DNA of 64,000 nt. Source: Oceanospirillaceae bacterium (GTDB lineage: Bacteria > Pseudomonadota > Gammaproteobacteria > Pseudomonadales > Litoribrevibacteraceae). Below are positions 7,176 to 15,330 of the stretch, one piece after another (the stretch's first letter is position 1; each line of letters begins with the position of its first letter). The DNA lies in the NCBI GenBank assembly GCA_015665455.1, contig JADFAD010000004.1, positions 148,527 through 212,526 of the forward strand, given 5' to 3'. The notes beneath the pieces are model-generated. The model was given only the letters and a program-made list of their open reading frames with translations. It was not told the DNA's origin and ran no database searches. Both the position numbers and the translations under genes were made by a program.

Positions 7176-9131
7176 ATGCCTTCGGATATTATTGCCACAG
7201 ACCAAGCGATGACGGACCAAACGACAGCGGATCACTCATCCACAGATGACGTGTCTGACATCTCTTTGGATGCCTCCGATGAGTCTGACATAAATGAAAA
7301 TACATTTGATTCTGACGGCTTTTTAAAAAGCGTTACGGAGTTACCGGGTGTCTACCGCATGTTCGATGAGAAAGCAGAGTTGCTTTACGTCGGCAAAGCG
7401 AAGAACCTGAAGAAGCGCTTATCCAGCTATTTCCGTAAAACAGGCTTGCACATAAAAACACGAGTGTTGGTGAGTAAAATCGCCGACATTCAGGTGACCG
7501 TTACAAGCAGTGAAACAGAAGCTCTGTTGCTTGAACAGAACCTCATTAAAAAGCACCGTCCACCTTACAACGTATTATTACGTGATGATAAATCCTATCC
7601 CTATGTGCATTTGTCGGACCATAAAGACTACCCGTTCTTTTCGTTTAAGCGGGGTAAAAAGCGTGGGAAAGGGCAGTTCTTTGGACCTTATCCCAGTTCA
7701 GGCGCGGTAAAAGAAAGTTTAGCGATTCTCCAGAAGCTTTTTAAGGTTCGTCAGTGTGATGACAGTTTTTATAAAAACCGTTCGAGACCCTGCCTTCAAC
7801 ACCAAATAAAACGATGTTCAGCCCCTTGTGTTGGCCTAATCACGCCAGAACGTTACATGGAAGACGTACGCCGTACTTCAATGTTTTTACAAGGTAAGAA
7901 CAATGAGGTGATCCATGAACTTGCTGGTGAAATGGAAAAGGCTGCCATGGAGCTCGATTTTGAGCGAGCGGCTGAGTTACGAGATCAAGTTGCAGCCTTG
8001 AGAGCCGTTCAAGAACAGCAATACGTGTTGGGCGAGGGGAGTGACGTTAATGCAGACGTTATTTCTGTGGCCGCTCAGCCTGGGGGCGTATGCATTTCTG
8101 TGCTGTATGTTCGTTCTGGGCAAGTATTGGGCAATAAAGTGTATTACCCCAAAGTAAGCCTTGAAGAAAGTGAGAGTGAACTGCTGGCCACGTTTATTAC
8201 CCAACTGTATCTAACCGACGATGCCACCAGGGAGCTCCCAGAAGAGATTCTATGCTCGCATCAACTGAACGACCTTGAATTACTGAATGGTGCGTTTAAG
8301 CAGTTATTTGCAAAGCAAAAGATTGAGATCAAGCATAAAGTTCGCACCCAGAAAGCGAAGTGGTTGGAGCTCTCTACAAAGAATGCCGAGCAAAGCCTAC
8401 AATCTTTATTGAATAACAAACAGAACATGATGCAACGGTTTCGTTCACTTCAAGATGCTTTGCAGCTGGATGAAGTGCCGTTACGGTTAGAATGTTTTGA
8501 CATCAGTCACAGTTCCGGTGAGGCTACCGTGGCCAGTTGTGTTGTGTTTGATCAAAATGGCCCTGCTAAAAACGAATACCGTTCATACAATATAGAAGGT
8601 ATTACAGGTGGCGATGATTATGCGGCCATGAACCAAGCTCTCACAAGACGTTTTACTAAGCTTAAAAAAGGCGAAGGTAAAGTGCCTGATATTCTTGTGA
8701 TTGATGGTGGTAAAGGGCAAATTAATCAAGCCTTTGATGTTTTGAATGAACTGCAAGTCACAGGAATTGACGTTGTGGGTCTTGCAAAAGGGCCTGAACG
8801 TAAATCGGGTTTTGAAACCATTTTTGTCAACGGCATAGACCAAGAGTTAGACCTTGATGCCAATCATCCTGGCTTTCTTTTGTTGCAACACATTCGTGAT
8901 GAGGCGCATCGATTTGCAATCAGCAAGCACCGCTGGCGTCGAGGCAAAGCGCGTAAACGGTCAACCCTTGAAGATATTGAAGGCGTAGGACCCAAGCGAC
9001 GCAAAGCCATGATTACTTTCTTTGGTGGTTTGCAGGAAATAAACAATGCCAGTGTTGATGAGTTGGCGAAAGTTCCGGGCATCAGCAAAGCCCTTGCCGA
9101 TGAGATCTACGCAAACTTGCATAATGTATAG
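7176..9131 (+). CDS. uvrC: Excinuclease ABC subunit C
   Basis: UvrC makes the two incisions beside bulky DNA lesions in nucleotide excision repair. The order of domains is standard: GIY-YIG nuclease from about residue 58 (GVYRMFDEKAELLYVGKAK), UVR domain near 245-280 (DFERAAELRDQVAAL), RNase-H-like endonuclease (ECFDISHSSGEATVAS... LVIDGGKGQ), and a C-terminal helix-hairpin-helix (IEGVGPKRRKAMITFFGG). At 651 residues it is about 40 longer than E. coli UvrC, because of an acidic, Ser/Asp/Thr-rich N-terminal extension of roughly 45 residues. No better internal start was found, though the extension makes start choice uncertain. pgsA follows after one intervening gene. Confidence 0.97.
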   Translation: MPSDIIATDQAMTDQTTADHSSTDDVSDISLDASDESDINENTFDSDGFLKSVTELPGVYRMFDEKAELLYVGKAKNLKKRLSSYFRKTGLHIKTRVLVSKIADIQVTVTSSETEALLLEQNLIKKHRPPYNVLLRDDKSYPYVHLSDHKDYPFFSFKRGKKRGKGQFFGPYPSSGAVKESLAILQKLFKVRQCDDSFYKNRSRPCLQHQIKRCSAPCVGLITPERYMEDVRRTSMFLQGKNNEVIHELAGEMEKAAMELDFERAAELRDQVAALRAVQEQQYVLGEGSDVNADVISVAAQPGGVCISVLYVRSGQVLGNKVYYPKVSLEESESELLATFITQLYLTDDATRELPEEILCSHQLNDLELLNGAFKQLFAKQKIEIKHKVRTQKAKWLELSTKNAEQSLQSLLNNKQNMMQRFRSLQDALQLDEVPLRLECFDISHSSGEATVASCVVFDQNGPAKNEYRSYNIEGITGGDDYAAMNQALTRRFTKLKKGEGKVPDILVIDGGKGQINQAFDVLNELQVTGIDVVGLAKGPERKSGFETIFVNGIDQELDLDANHPGFLLLQHIRDEAHRFAISKHRWRRGKARKRSTLEDIEGVGPKRRKAMITFFGGLQEINNASVDELAKVPGISKALADEIYANLHNV

Positions 9132-9202
9132 AGTGCAGGTTCATAAATGTAAAAATGTGCGAATGAACTGACATTTAAATTCAAACTTAAAGTAAATTAT
9201 CT

Positions 9203-10117
9203 ATGTCTTTGCCTTTGGTGTACCACTCAAACTATTCGTGCCCTTTTCCTGAAGATCATCGGTTTGTGATGTCGAAATTTGTTCGCCTTCACGACTTTGT
9301 TCAATCTAAAGGTTTGATCGGGAATAATTTGTTTATTTCTCAGACTGCGCAACTGGATGATTTAGGGCGTGCTCATTGTCGCTCGTACTTGGATAAACTG
9401 TGTGGTGATCAAGTTGAGCAGAAAGAATGGCGACGGATAGGTCTACCTTGGAGTCAAGGATTGGTCGATCGTACGTTAACCGCCCCAAACGGGACATTAA
9501 AAGCGGCTCGATTGGCCATTAAATACGGTCTGGCCAGCCATTTGGCTGGTGGCACTCATCATGCGCATTATGATTTTGGTTCTGGCTTCTGCATTTTAAA
9601 TGACTTGGCGTACACCGCTAAAACCTTACTCGCAGAGGGAGAGGTTAAAAAAGTACTGATCTTTGATTTGGATGTGCATCAGGGGGATGGTACGGCCTCC
9701 ATTTTAGAGAACGAAGACAGGGCGTATACGTGCTCGATTCACTGTGAAAAGAACTTCCCGTTCCGAAAGAGCAAGAGCGACTTGGATATAGGTTTGGATG
9801 TCGGGTTAACAGATCAGGCCTATTTAGACGTGGTTCAGAAAACCCTGACGCATTTATTGAATGAAGTGCAACCGGACATTGTGCTTTATGATGCTGGCGT
9901 TGATGTTTGGCAGGAAGATGGGTTGGGAAAGCTGGACATCAGTTGGCAGGGCATTCAAATGCGTGACGAATTGGTTATAGAAACCTGCTTACAACGTCAT
10001 GTGCCTGTTGCAACGGTTATTGGCGGTGGTTATGACAAAGATCACCAACGCTTGGCTGAACGCCACGGTATTGTGGTGGAGACGGCTTTTGACTTATACA
10101 GAAAATTCTTAAGTTAA
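9203..10117 (+). CDS. Histone-deacetylase-like amidohydrolase
   Basis: A 304-residue zinc hydrolase of the histone deacetylase / acetoin utilisation superfamily. Visible metal- and substrate-binding elements are GGTHHAHYDFGSGFCILND (tandem His near 113-114), DLDVHQGDGTA near 154 and YDAGVDVWQEDGLG near 229, with a closing GGGYD. Bacterial members deacetylate acetylpolyamines or acetylated proteins; the substrate here cannot be read from the sequence. The gene is placed between uvrC and pgsA, which are usually adjacent in gammaproteobacteria. The upstream ribosome binding site is weak. Confidence 0.9.
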   Translation: MSLPLVYHSNYSCPFPEDHRFVMSKFVRLHDFVQSKGLIGNNLFISQTAQLDDLGRAHCRSYLDKLCGDQVEQKEWRRIGLPWSQGLVDRTLTAPNGTLKAARLAIKYGLASHLAGGTHHAHYDFGSGFCILNDLAYTAKTLLAEGEVKKVLIFDLDVHQGDGTASILENEDRAYTCSIHCEKNFPFRKSKSDLDIGLDVGLTDQAYLDVVQKTLTHLLNEVQPDIVLYDAGVDVWQEDGLGKLDISWQGIQMRDELVIETCLQRHVPVATVIGGGYDKDHQRLAERHGIVVETAFDLYRKFLS

Positions 10118-10246
10118 TGGATTTCATAGCCTTATTTTAAAATGTAATTTTTGAGACTTGTAAGGAATAACGAAAAGGGGCTTGTTTTCGCGTAAAGTAT
10201 CTATGTTATACTCCCGAAACTTTCATTTTATAAGTTAATTGCCCGG

Positions 10247-10801
10247 ATGAATGTCCCAAATATTCTAACCTCGTTACGTCTAGCTTTAATTCCTGTATTT
10301 GTGTTGATTTACCTCTTTCCGGTGGATTGGCGTTTCATTGTTTCTGCTGCTATTTTTATGGTCGCCGGATTTACGGATTGGCTGGATGGGTATCTTGCCA
10401 GAAAGTGGAACCAAAGCACGCCGTTTGGCGCGTTCATGGACCCCGTTGCCGATAAGCTGATGGTGGTTGTCGCTTTGGTGTTGCTCGTACACAGTTACGG
10501 ATCTCTCTTCATTACGTTAGCTTCCGCTATTATTATCTCCCGTGAGATTGTGATATCTGCATTGCGTGAATGGATGGCCGAACTAGGGAAACGTACGAGC
10601 GTTGCCGTTAGCTTTTTAGGAAAGTTCAAAACGATGGCTCAAATGGGGTCTATCACGCTGCTATTGGCGGATGATCCTGCTCAGCAAGGAATGTTTGGGT
10701 TGTTGGGACATATCTCAATGTTCATCGCTGCAATGCTTACCATTTGGTCCATGTGCATTTATCTTAAGGCAGCATGGCCTGAGCTTAAAACGACTAAATA
10801 A
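10247..10801 (+). CDS. pgsA: CDP-diacylglycerol-glycerol-3-phosphate 3-phosphatidyltransferase
   Basis: An inner-membrane enzyme that makes phosphatidylglycerol phosphate, the committed step to PG and cardiolipin. It is 184 residues, normal length. The CDP-alcohol phosphotransferase signature is complete: D-W-L-DG-Y-LAR at about 44-52, then eight residues, then G-AFMD-PVAD. Four to five hydrophobic segments are visible. The gene precedes the tRNA-Gly/Cys/Leu cluster as in E. coli, and a terminator lies 80 bp downstream. Confidence 0.95.
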   Translation: MNVPNILTSLRLALIPVFVLIYLFPVDWRFIVSAAIFMVAGFTDWLDGYLARKWNQSTPFGAFMDPVADKLMVVVALVLLVHSYGSLFITLASAIIISREIVISALREWMAELGKRTSVAVSFLGKFKTMAQMGSITLLLADDPAQQGMFGLLGHISMFIAAMLTIWSMCIYLKAAWPELKTTK

Positions 10802-10880
10802 TGTTTCTGGTGTATCTTATTCTCTGGTGAATGCAGCTTTGTTGAATTTAGTTCTGTGATGATGAGTGCCGTGACATTCT

Positions 10881-10906
10881 AAATGCCTGCTTTATGCAGG
10901 CATTTT
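10881..10906 (+). terminator. Rho-independent terminator after pgsA
   Basis: AAATGCCTGC and GCAGGCATTT pair around a four-to-five-base loop and lead directly into a short T run. It lies about 80 bp after the pgsA stop. Confidence 0.85.
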
Positions 10907-11306
10907 TGTTTCTGTATCATATCCCTGTCACTTCCTTATGATCATCTGTGTGATGACGAGAGCTTTCTCTCCGTTCCTGTTCATTTAATTTCTTTTACCA
11001 TTAAGCGGTTTTGCAAAAAACTTTCTTGGTTGTGGGTTATTTAGACGCTTACCTGATGAACGGTGCATGTTTTTTCATAATAAATCGTTGGTTCATAACG
11101 TTGTTTGATCACAGGGAGGAATTTAAAGCCAAAGAATCATTGGTTTCGGTGTGGGGTAGGTGAGGTTCAGGAGGATTTATCATTTATAAATAGGCTGATT
11201 TCTCATCAAATAATGAGGAATAGAACAAAACCTAAACAGTAGTGGACACTAAGTAATCAACTTTGTAATTATTTCTTAATAATTTCAGAAAGATAACAAA
11301 AAAGGG

Positions 11307-11334
11307 TTGACCGAAAAAAAATAATCACTAGAAT
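11307..11334 (+). promoter_or_regulatory. Sigma-70 promoter of the tRNA cluster
   Basis: TTGACC (11307-11312) and TAGAAT (11329-11334) are separated by 16 bp. The expected start of transcription falls about 10 bases before the first tRNA. Confidence 0.7.
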
Positions 11335-11349
11335 GTGCCACCAAGTTCA

Positions 11350-11425
<76 letters not shown>

Positions 11426-11565
11426 ACTTCTTATTTTTAGGAAGTTGAAGAAAGTTCTTAATCATCCTTGTAAGAGGATGTTGTCACAACTAACATTAGT
11501 TGTGGTCAAACTGAGAGTCAGAAATTTGCACAAGGGCGAAAGCCAATTCTGATTCAAAGTAGGTT

Positions 11566-11639
11566 GGCGCGATAGCAAAATGGTTATGCTGCGGATTGCA
11601 AATCCGCCGATGCCGGTTCGATTCCGGCTCGCGCCTCCA
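11566..11639 (+). tRNA. tRNA-Cys (GCA)
   Basis: A 74-base cloverleaf with acceptor arms GGCGCGA and TCGCGCC, anticodon GCA at 11598-11600, T arm GGTTCGATTCC and an encoded CCA. It is the second member of the cluster. Confidence 0.96.
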
Positions 11640-11715
11640 AATGTTTTCTTAATATAACTTGTTGATTTTAAAGATTAATTAGTTTAAGATGCATTAAATA
11701 GTTAAATCAAAAGAT

Positions 11716-11801
11716 GCGAGTGTGGTGGAATTGGTAGACACATCAGACTTAAAATCTGACGACTTCTGGTCGTGCCGGTTCAATTCCGGCCATTCGCACC
11801 A
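11716..11801 (+). tRNA. tRNA-Leu (TAA)
   Basis: An 86-base class II tRNA with a long variable arm. Acceptor arms are GCGAGTG and CATTCGC (one G-T pair), anticodon TAA is at 11750-11752, and CCA is encoded. Leader (11704-11712) and trailer (11803-11811) are exact reverse complements. Confidence 0.96.
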
Positions 11802-12119
11802 TTTTTGATTTGATTACAGACCCTTCTCTAAGATTTACTTTCCTTTGTTAGCTACGAATTAAAAATCATTATATTTTAATCTCTGATTTTTCTCTCTTGT
11901 AATTTATTTCTATTCTTACTGTTATGCTTTAGCTGTTCTTAACTCAAGTGTGAAAGCCTAGAGTTGCAACTGATACTTCCAGCGTTTATTCCTTTCGTTA
12001 TGTAATTACATGTAATACTTTACTTGGATGATTTAATCTATTTTTTTTCTGATTGTGGCAGATAGAGATAATAAAAAGCCTGCCATCTAAAGAAATAAAT
12101 CTAAAAAAGTGGGTGGGTC
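11802..12119. other. Intergenic region upstream of the CxxCH protein
   Basis: 318 AT-rich bases with no gene or clear terminator after the tRNA cluster. GGGTGGG 5-10 bases before the next ATG may serve as its ribosome binding site. Confidence 0.4.
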
Positions 12120-13325
12120 ATGCTAAATAAGATTAAAGCTATTTTCGTAATATTTATAATTTCAATTAACTATTCCATGTTTGCCTTCGCAGAGTCGAGT
12201 TCTGAAAAGTGCATGAAGAGGTGGGTTTCTAAAAGCGATAAAGTTTTTGCTAAAGACTGTGTGGATATGGCGTTCAGTAACAACCTTAAAGATCGTCAAA
12301 CTCTTGCATGGATGTTCTTTACTCGAGTCAATCAACTAATTCCTGACAGTCATGAGGTTTCTGAGTCTGGTCGTGTTCCTCAATGGATGGCATGGGCAAC
12401 CGATAAGGACACATTTCAGGTAGAACCAACCTTTAAGTACACTAAAAAGAACCGTGATGATTTAGTCCCTGTTACTAAGAAGAGGCTTTTAACTGGTGAT
12501 ATCTCTAATGAGCGGCCAGACGGAGCAAACGAAGAAGTAACTCGAAACGCTATTAGTTATGATTACCTTACTAATACGGCAAAATTGAACACCAAAACAG
12601 GCGTTTTTGATTATATTAAAGCGGGCAATAGAGTGGATATGCCTGTTGGCTCAGTAGAAATTAAAGCCTCATGGCTAAAAGTTCCTCCAGGAGGAGCACC
12701 TAAAGGCGCGCTGATATATAAATTTAAGTCAGATACTTATTGGTGGCGTGGGATTCATATTATGGTGAAAATGAAGTCTCTCCCGAAAGATGAAAACCTT
12801 TTTTATACAGAAGAGCCAAGTTGGTTTTGGACCACGTTTGAATTTAATAACAACCCTGGTGTGGCTCACGTGCGTCAAAACCTTATTACCCAAAGAGCCT
12901 CTCTTTCATTAGAAGAAATAAATTCAATCTTGATGGAAGGTGGTATTTCAAAATTTGGCTTTGAGGCCTACGCTCCTAACGGAACTCAGATTCGATATAC
13001 TGATGGAGGCGCAGGTGAGACGCCAGTGATTCTTGGTCATACGGATATGGAAGACTTTGCGGGCTTGCCTAATAACGCTCAACCGAACAATTGGTCAAGT
13101 TTCAATGCATCTTGCCACACATGCCACGCTACAGCGGCGATTAAACTCAATGATGAGCCTACGTTGTCAGTTTATTTCCCTTTTACTGTGCCAGTGGGTG
13201 CTCTTTCAGAGCAATATTATGGCCCGAATAACTCAGCGTCGGGCGTTGCAGGTCCGACTTATTATCTTGGCGATGGTTTTGTTCCTTTAGATTTTATGTG
13301 GCCAATTGCGTTTAACGCTAAATGA
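12120..13325 (+). CDS. Exported protein with a single c-type haem motif
   Basis: A 401-residue protein of unknown function. The first 24 residues form a signal peptide (MLNKIKAIFVIFIISINYS..., cleavage after AFA). CHTCH at 332-336 is a CxxCH site for covalent haem attachment; no second site is visible. The bulk before it is beta-rich with many Trp and does not look like an ordinary cytochrome c fold. I infer a periplasmic haem enzyme or electron carrier, transported and matured by the cytochrome c maturation system. It stands between the tRNA cluster and the phage-derived island and is not obviously part of either. Confidence 0.7.
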   Translation: MLNKIKAIFVIFIISINYSMFAFAESSSEKCMKRWVSKSDKVFAKDCVDMAFSNNLKDRQTLAWMFFTRVNQLIPDSHEVSESGRVPQWMAWATDKDTFQVEPTFKYTKKNRDDLVPVTKKRLLTGDISNERPDGANEEVTRNAISYDYLTNTAKLNTKTGVFDYIKAGNRVDMPVGSVEIKASWLKVPPGGAPKGALIYKFKSDTYWWRGIHIMVKMKSLPKDENLFYTEEPSWFWTTFEFNNNPGVAHVRQNLITQRASLSLEEINSILMEGGISKFGFEAYAPNGTQIRYTDGGAGETPVILGHTDMEDFAGLPNNAQPNNWSSFNASCHTCHATAAIKLNDEPTLSVYFPFTVPVGALSEQYYGPNNSASGVAGPTYYLGDGFVPLDFMWPIAFNAK

Positions 13326-13431
13326 TCTCATATAGATGTAGCTAGGGTTATCCAGAGGGGCTAGTTGTGGGTGGAGCTGTTGGCAAATTTAGAATTAAGA
13401 TGGCGCTTGGTGTTAATAAGCGCCATGAATA

Positions 13432-13962
13432 CTAAATATTATTTAGTTGCTCCATCCAGTTTATAAGTTCTCTGGTTAACTCGGTATTTGATTTTCCTAG
13501 CATGTTCAGAGCTTTCAAAATGTTAGACTTTGAGGCGAGAGAATAAGTGTTGTTGGCTGTATTGATTCTGATTTTTTGAGTTGTTTTTTCTTCTCGATTA
13601 AATTTACTAGCGAAGTGTACTTGGTTCATTCGAGCGGCTCTGGAAATATCTATCAGTAAGAACATTTCGCCTTTCTTGTTCTTTATTGATCGAATTTCAC
13701 TGTTCTTGAATTGATAATAGTTAATGTCTGAATCAGGGATGTTGAGCTTTTCTTCTTTTGTTTGACTAATTTCTGCTGGCATAGCATGGGATTGATGTTT
13801 TTGACTTACATTGCTTTTTCCGCTCTCGCATTGGATTATTTTTCCGCCTTTTGATTCAAATTCATGAATTTGCTGGATTAATTCAGAGCGGGTTCTTTGT
13901 CTTTTTTCTTTCGAGTATTCAAAATCTGAATTCGTTGTTTCAAATTGTTCGTGAGAGGCCAT
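13432..13962 (-). CDS. Hypothetical protein, possibly a phage-type regulator
   Basis: A 176-residue soluble protein I do not recognise. Residues about 20-45 (RQRTRSELIQQIHEFESKGGKIIQ) form a charged helix with a terminal GGKI turn, a pattern seen in some small polymerase-binding regulators. The C-terminal 80 residues (IDISRAARMNQVHFASKFNREE... ILKALNMLGKSNTELTRELINWM) are helical and could hold a DNA-binding element resembling antirepressor domains; that is a guess. It lies downstream of the phage-type repressor on the same strand, with a palindromic operator candidate in the 411-base gap between them. Confidence 0.6.
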   Translation of the reverse strand: MASHEQFETTNSDFEYSKEKRQRTRSELIQQIHEFESKGGKIIQCESGKSNVSQKHQSHAMPAEISQTKEEKLNIPDSDINYYQFKNSEIRSIKNKKGEMFLLIDISRAARMNQVHFASKFNREEKTTQKIRINTANNTYSLASKSNILKALNMLGKSNTELTRELINWMEQLNNI

Positions 13963-14150
13963 AATAAACTCCTTTCTTTTATAGTTGTGGCTTGTGTGGC
14001 GTTCTATGGGTGTTGAGTTGGGGGCTTCTCGTTGATTCAGGGGTTTCTTGCAATTGTTGTGATGGAAAAAGCAAATGTACTCTTGTTGTGAGAGGGCTCT
14101 GGTGTTTCATCATTCTTCCTTGGGTTGAGATGATGAAATAACCTTAGTTT

Positions 14151-14162
14151 CGCATATGCGTA
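14151..14162. promoter_or_regulatory. Repressor operator candidate, copy 1
   Basis: CGCATATGCG is a perfect 10-bp palindrome followed by TA. The core GCATATGCGTA recurs in front of the repressor gene at 15096-15106, about 930 bp away. Two copies, one near each promoter region of the island, suggest a site for the S24-type repressor encoded between them. Confidence 0.5.
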
Positions 14163-14188
14163 ATATCAATTAATTCGTAATTGATATT
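14162..14188. repeat. Perfect inverted repeat, 11-bp arms
   Basis: AATATCAATTA (14162-14172) and TAATTGATATT (14178-14188) are exact reverse complements around ATTCG. It is AT-only in most of the stem and lacks a T run, so it is more likely a protein-binding or cruciform site than a terminator. Confidence 0.6.
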
Positions 14189-14373
14189 TTCTATTGAGAT
14201 TATAGGTGTTATAGTTTTTAGCTTTACTATGGCTTCGGAAAGAAGTGTCTGTGATAGGGTTAGTCGTAGAGGAAGGGGCTTGGGTTATATCTTTGAATTG
14301 ATGAGGCTATGCTCTAAATACTATGTACTTAAAGTGATTTTTTGGTTAATAAACGCGTAAACTCTCAAGAAGC

Positions 14374-15015
14374 TTATATTTCTTCTTTAATAATATTTAG
14401 GCACTGACCTAATATTTGTATTTCGTCAGGCTTAAATCTGAGAGGTTTGTCGTCATCTGAGAAATCTGTGTTTTTAGGTTGAAGGATTATGTTTAGAAAT
14501 CCTTTTTTGACGAAACATATAACCGACTGATCTAACTTTGGGATAAATACTAGAGCAAGTTCTTGGCTGTCCACTTCGTCTTGCGGGGATATTAGCACTA
14601 CGTCACCTTCGTAGTACTCTGGTTCTGCAAAAGAATCTTTTACTCGAATGCAGAAGCAGCCTTCAGGTAATGGTTTTTCGTCACCTTTCGTTGTGTACCA
14701 CATTGCGAACTTTTTGGTTAAACTTGATGGTGTAACACTTCGAGTGTTAGGCAGTTCTTCCCAGTCAATGATTGGTACTGGTAGTTTGTTTGAATAGCCA
14801 TCTTCTTCAGTTAAACCTAATAGATAATCAGTCGACGTACCCAGAGCTATAGCCGTTTTCTTTATGAAGCCAATGGCTGCATTGCCTCGAGAAAACATTC
14901 CTGATACTCCTGAATCCGAATAGCCTGTGATGGCCGCAAGACCTTTCTGCTTGATTCTCTTTTTCCTCATTAACGCTTTCGTGCGTTCAATAAATAATTC
15001 GCTGTCTTTATCCAT
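14374..15015 (-). CDS. Phage-type CI-like repressor (HTH plus S24 peptidase-like domain)
   Basis: A 213-residue regulator with lambda-repressor architecture. Residues 8-68 are an XRE helix-turn-helix (KRIKQKGLAAITGYSDSGVSGMFSRG) and about 95-205 an S24/LexA-like domain. The likely catalytic serine is Ser128 in VKDSFAEP and the lysine is Lys170 or Lys171 in ICFVKK. In the family these two mediate self-cleavage on SOS induction; an obvious Ala-Gly cleavage site is not visible here, so cleavage is unproven. It is transcribed away from the early genes to its right, the classical immunity-region layout. Its start is followed upstream by operator copy 2. Confidence 0.88.
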   Translation of the reverse strand: MDKDSELFIERTKALMRKKRIKQKGLAAITGYSDSGVSGMFSRGNAAIGFIKKTAIALGTSTDYLLGLTEEDGYSNKLPVPIIDWEELPNTRSVTPSSLTKKFAMWYTTKGDEKPLPEGCFCIRVKDSFAEPEYYEGDVVLISPQDEVDSQELALVFIPKLDQSVICFVKKGFLNIILQPKNTDFSDDDKPLRFKPDEIQILGQCLNIIKEEI

Positions 15016-15094
15016 TTGTATTTGAAACCTACTTTAAAGTTTTTGGATTTAATGGCTTTTACATTTGTTCACTAATTAGCTCTATATTTTATTT

Positions 15095-15106
15095 TGCATA
15101 TGCGTA
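15095..15106. promoter_or_regulatory. Repressor operator candidate, copy 2
   Basis: TGCATATGCGTA shares 11 consecutive bases with copy 1 at 14151 and lies about 80 bp upstream of the repressor start, in the divergent promoter region. This is where a CI-like repressor should bind. Confidence 0.55.
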
Positions 15107-15242
15107 TATTATTTTAATCGGGATATTTAAGACCATGACATACAGCGATCTAATACGCAATGGAGAATAACAGGTAATGAAACGTTTGATTGAAGAGAAT
15201 GTAAGAAAAGAGGGCGCTTTGAAGCAGACAACATGACATTAA

Positions 15243-15270
15243 GTTGCGAGGAGCACCACCTCCTCGCAAC
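15243..15270 (+). repeat. Strong GC-rich hairpin in the early leader
   Basis: GTTGCGAGGAG (15243-15253) and CTCCTCGCAAC (15260-15270) pair perfectly around CACCAC. There is no T run. It lies about 60 bp upstream of the first rightward gene, so it would be in that gene's leader RNA or mark a protein-binding site. Confidence 0.65.
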
Positions 15271-15330
15271 GAGCAAGCACCCAGAATTTTGCGCAAACAA
15301 ATTAAAGGATAGCTTAAGGTGAACTTTAAA

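Larger units (their letters stand above)
10802..11349. other. Intergenic region between pgsA and the tRNA cluster
   Basis: 548 bases. It contains the pgsA terminator near its start and the tRNA promoter at its right end. I see no gene in between. Confidence 0.6.
13963..14373. other. Regulatory gap with palindromes inside the phage-derived island
   Basis: 411 bases between two minus-strand genes. It holds the palindrome CGCATATGCG (14151-14160) and directly next to it a long perfect inverted repeat (14162-14188). No gene is visible. Confidence 0.5.
15016..15330. other. Divergent control region of the phage-derived island
   Basis: 315 bases between the leftward repressor and the rightward early gene. 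It contains operator copy 2 and a strong GC-rich hairpin (15243-15270). Promoters must lie here but I cannot assign their hexamers with confidence. Confidence 0.5.
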
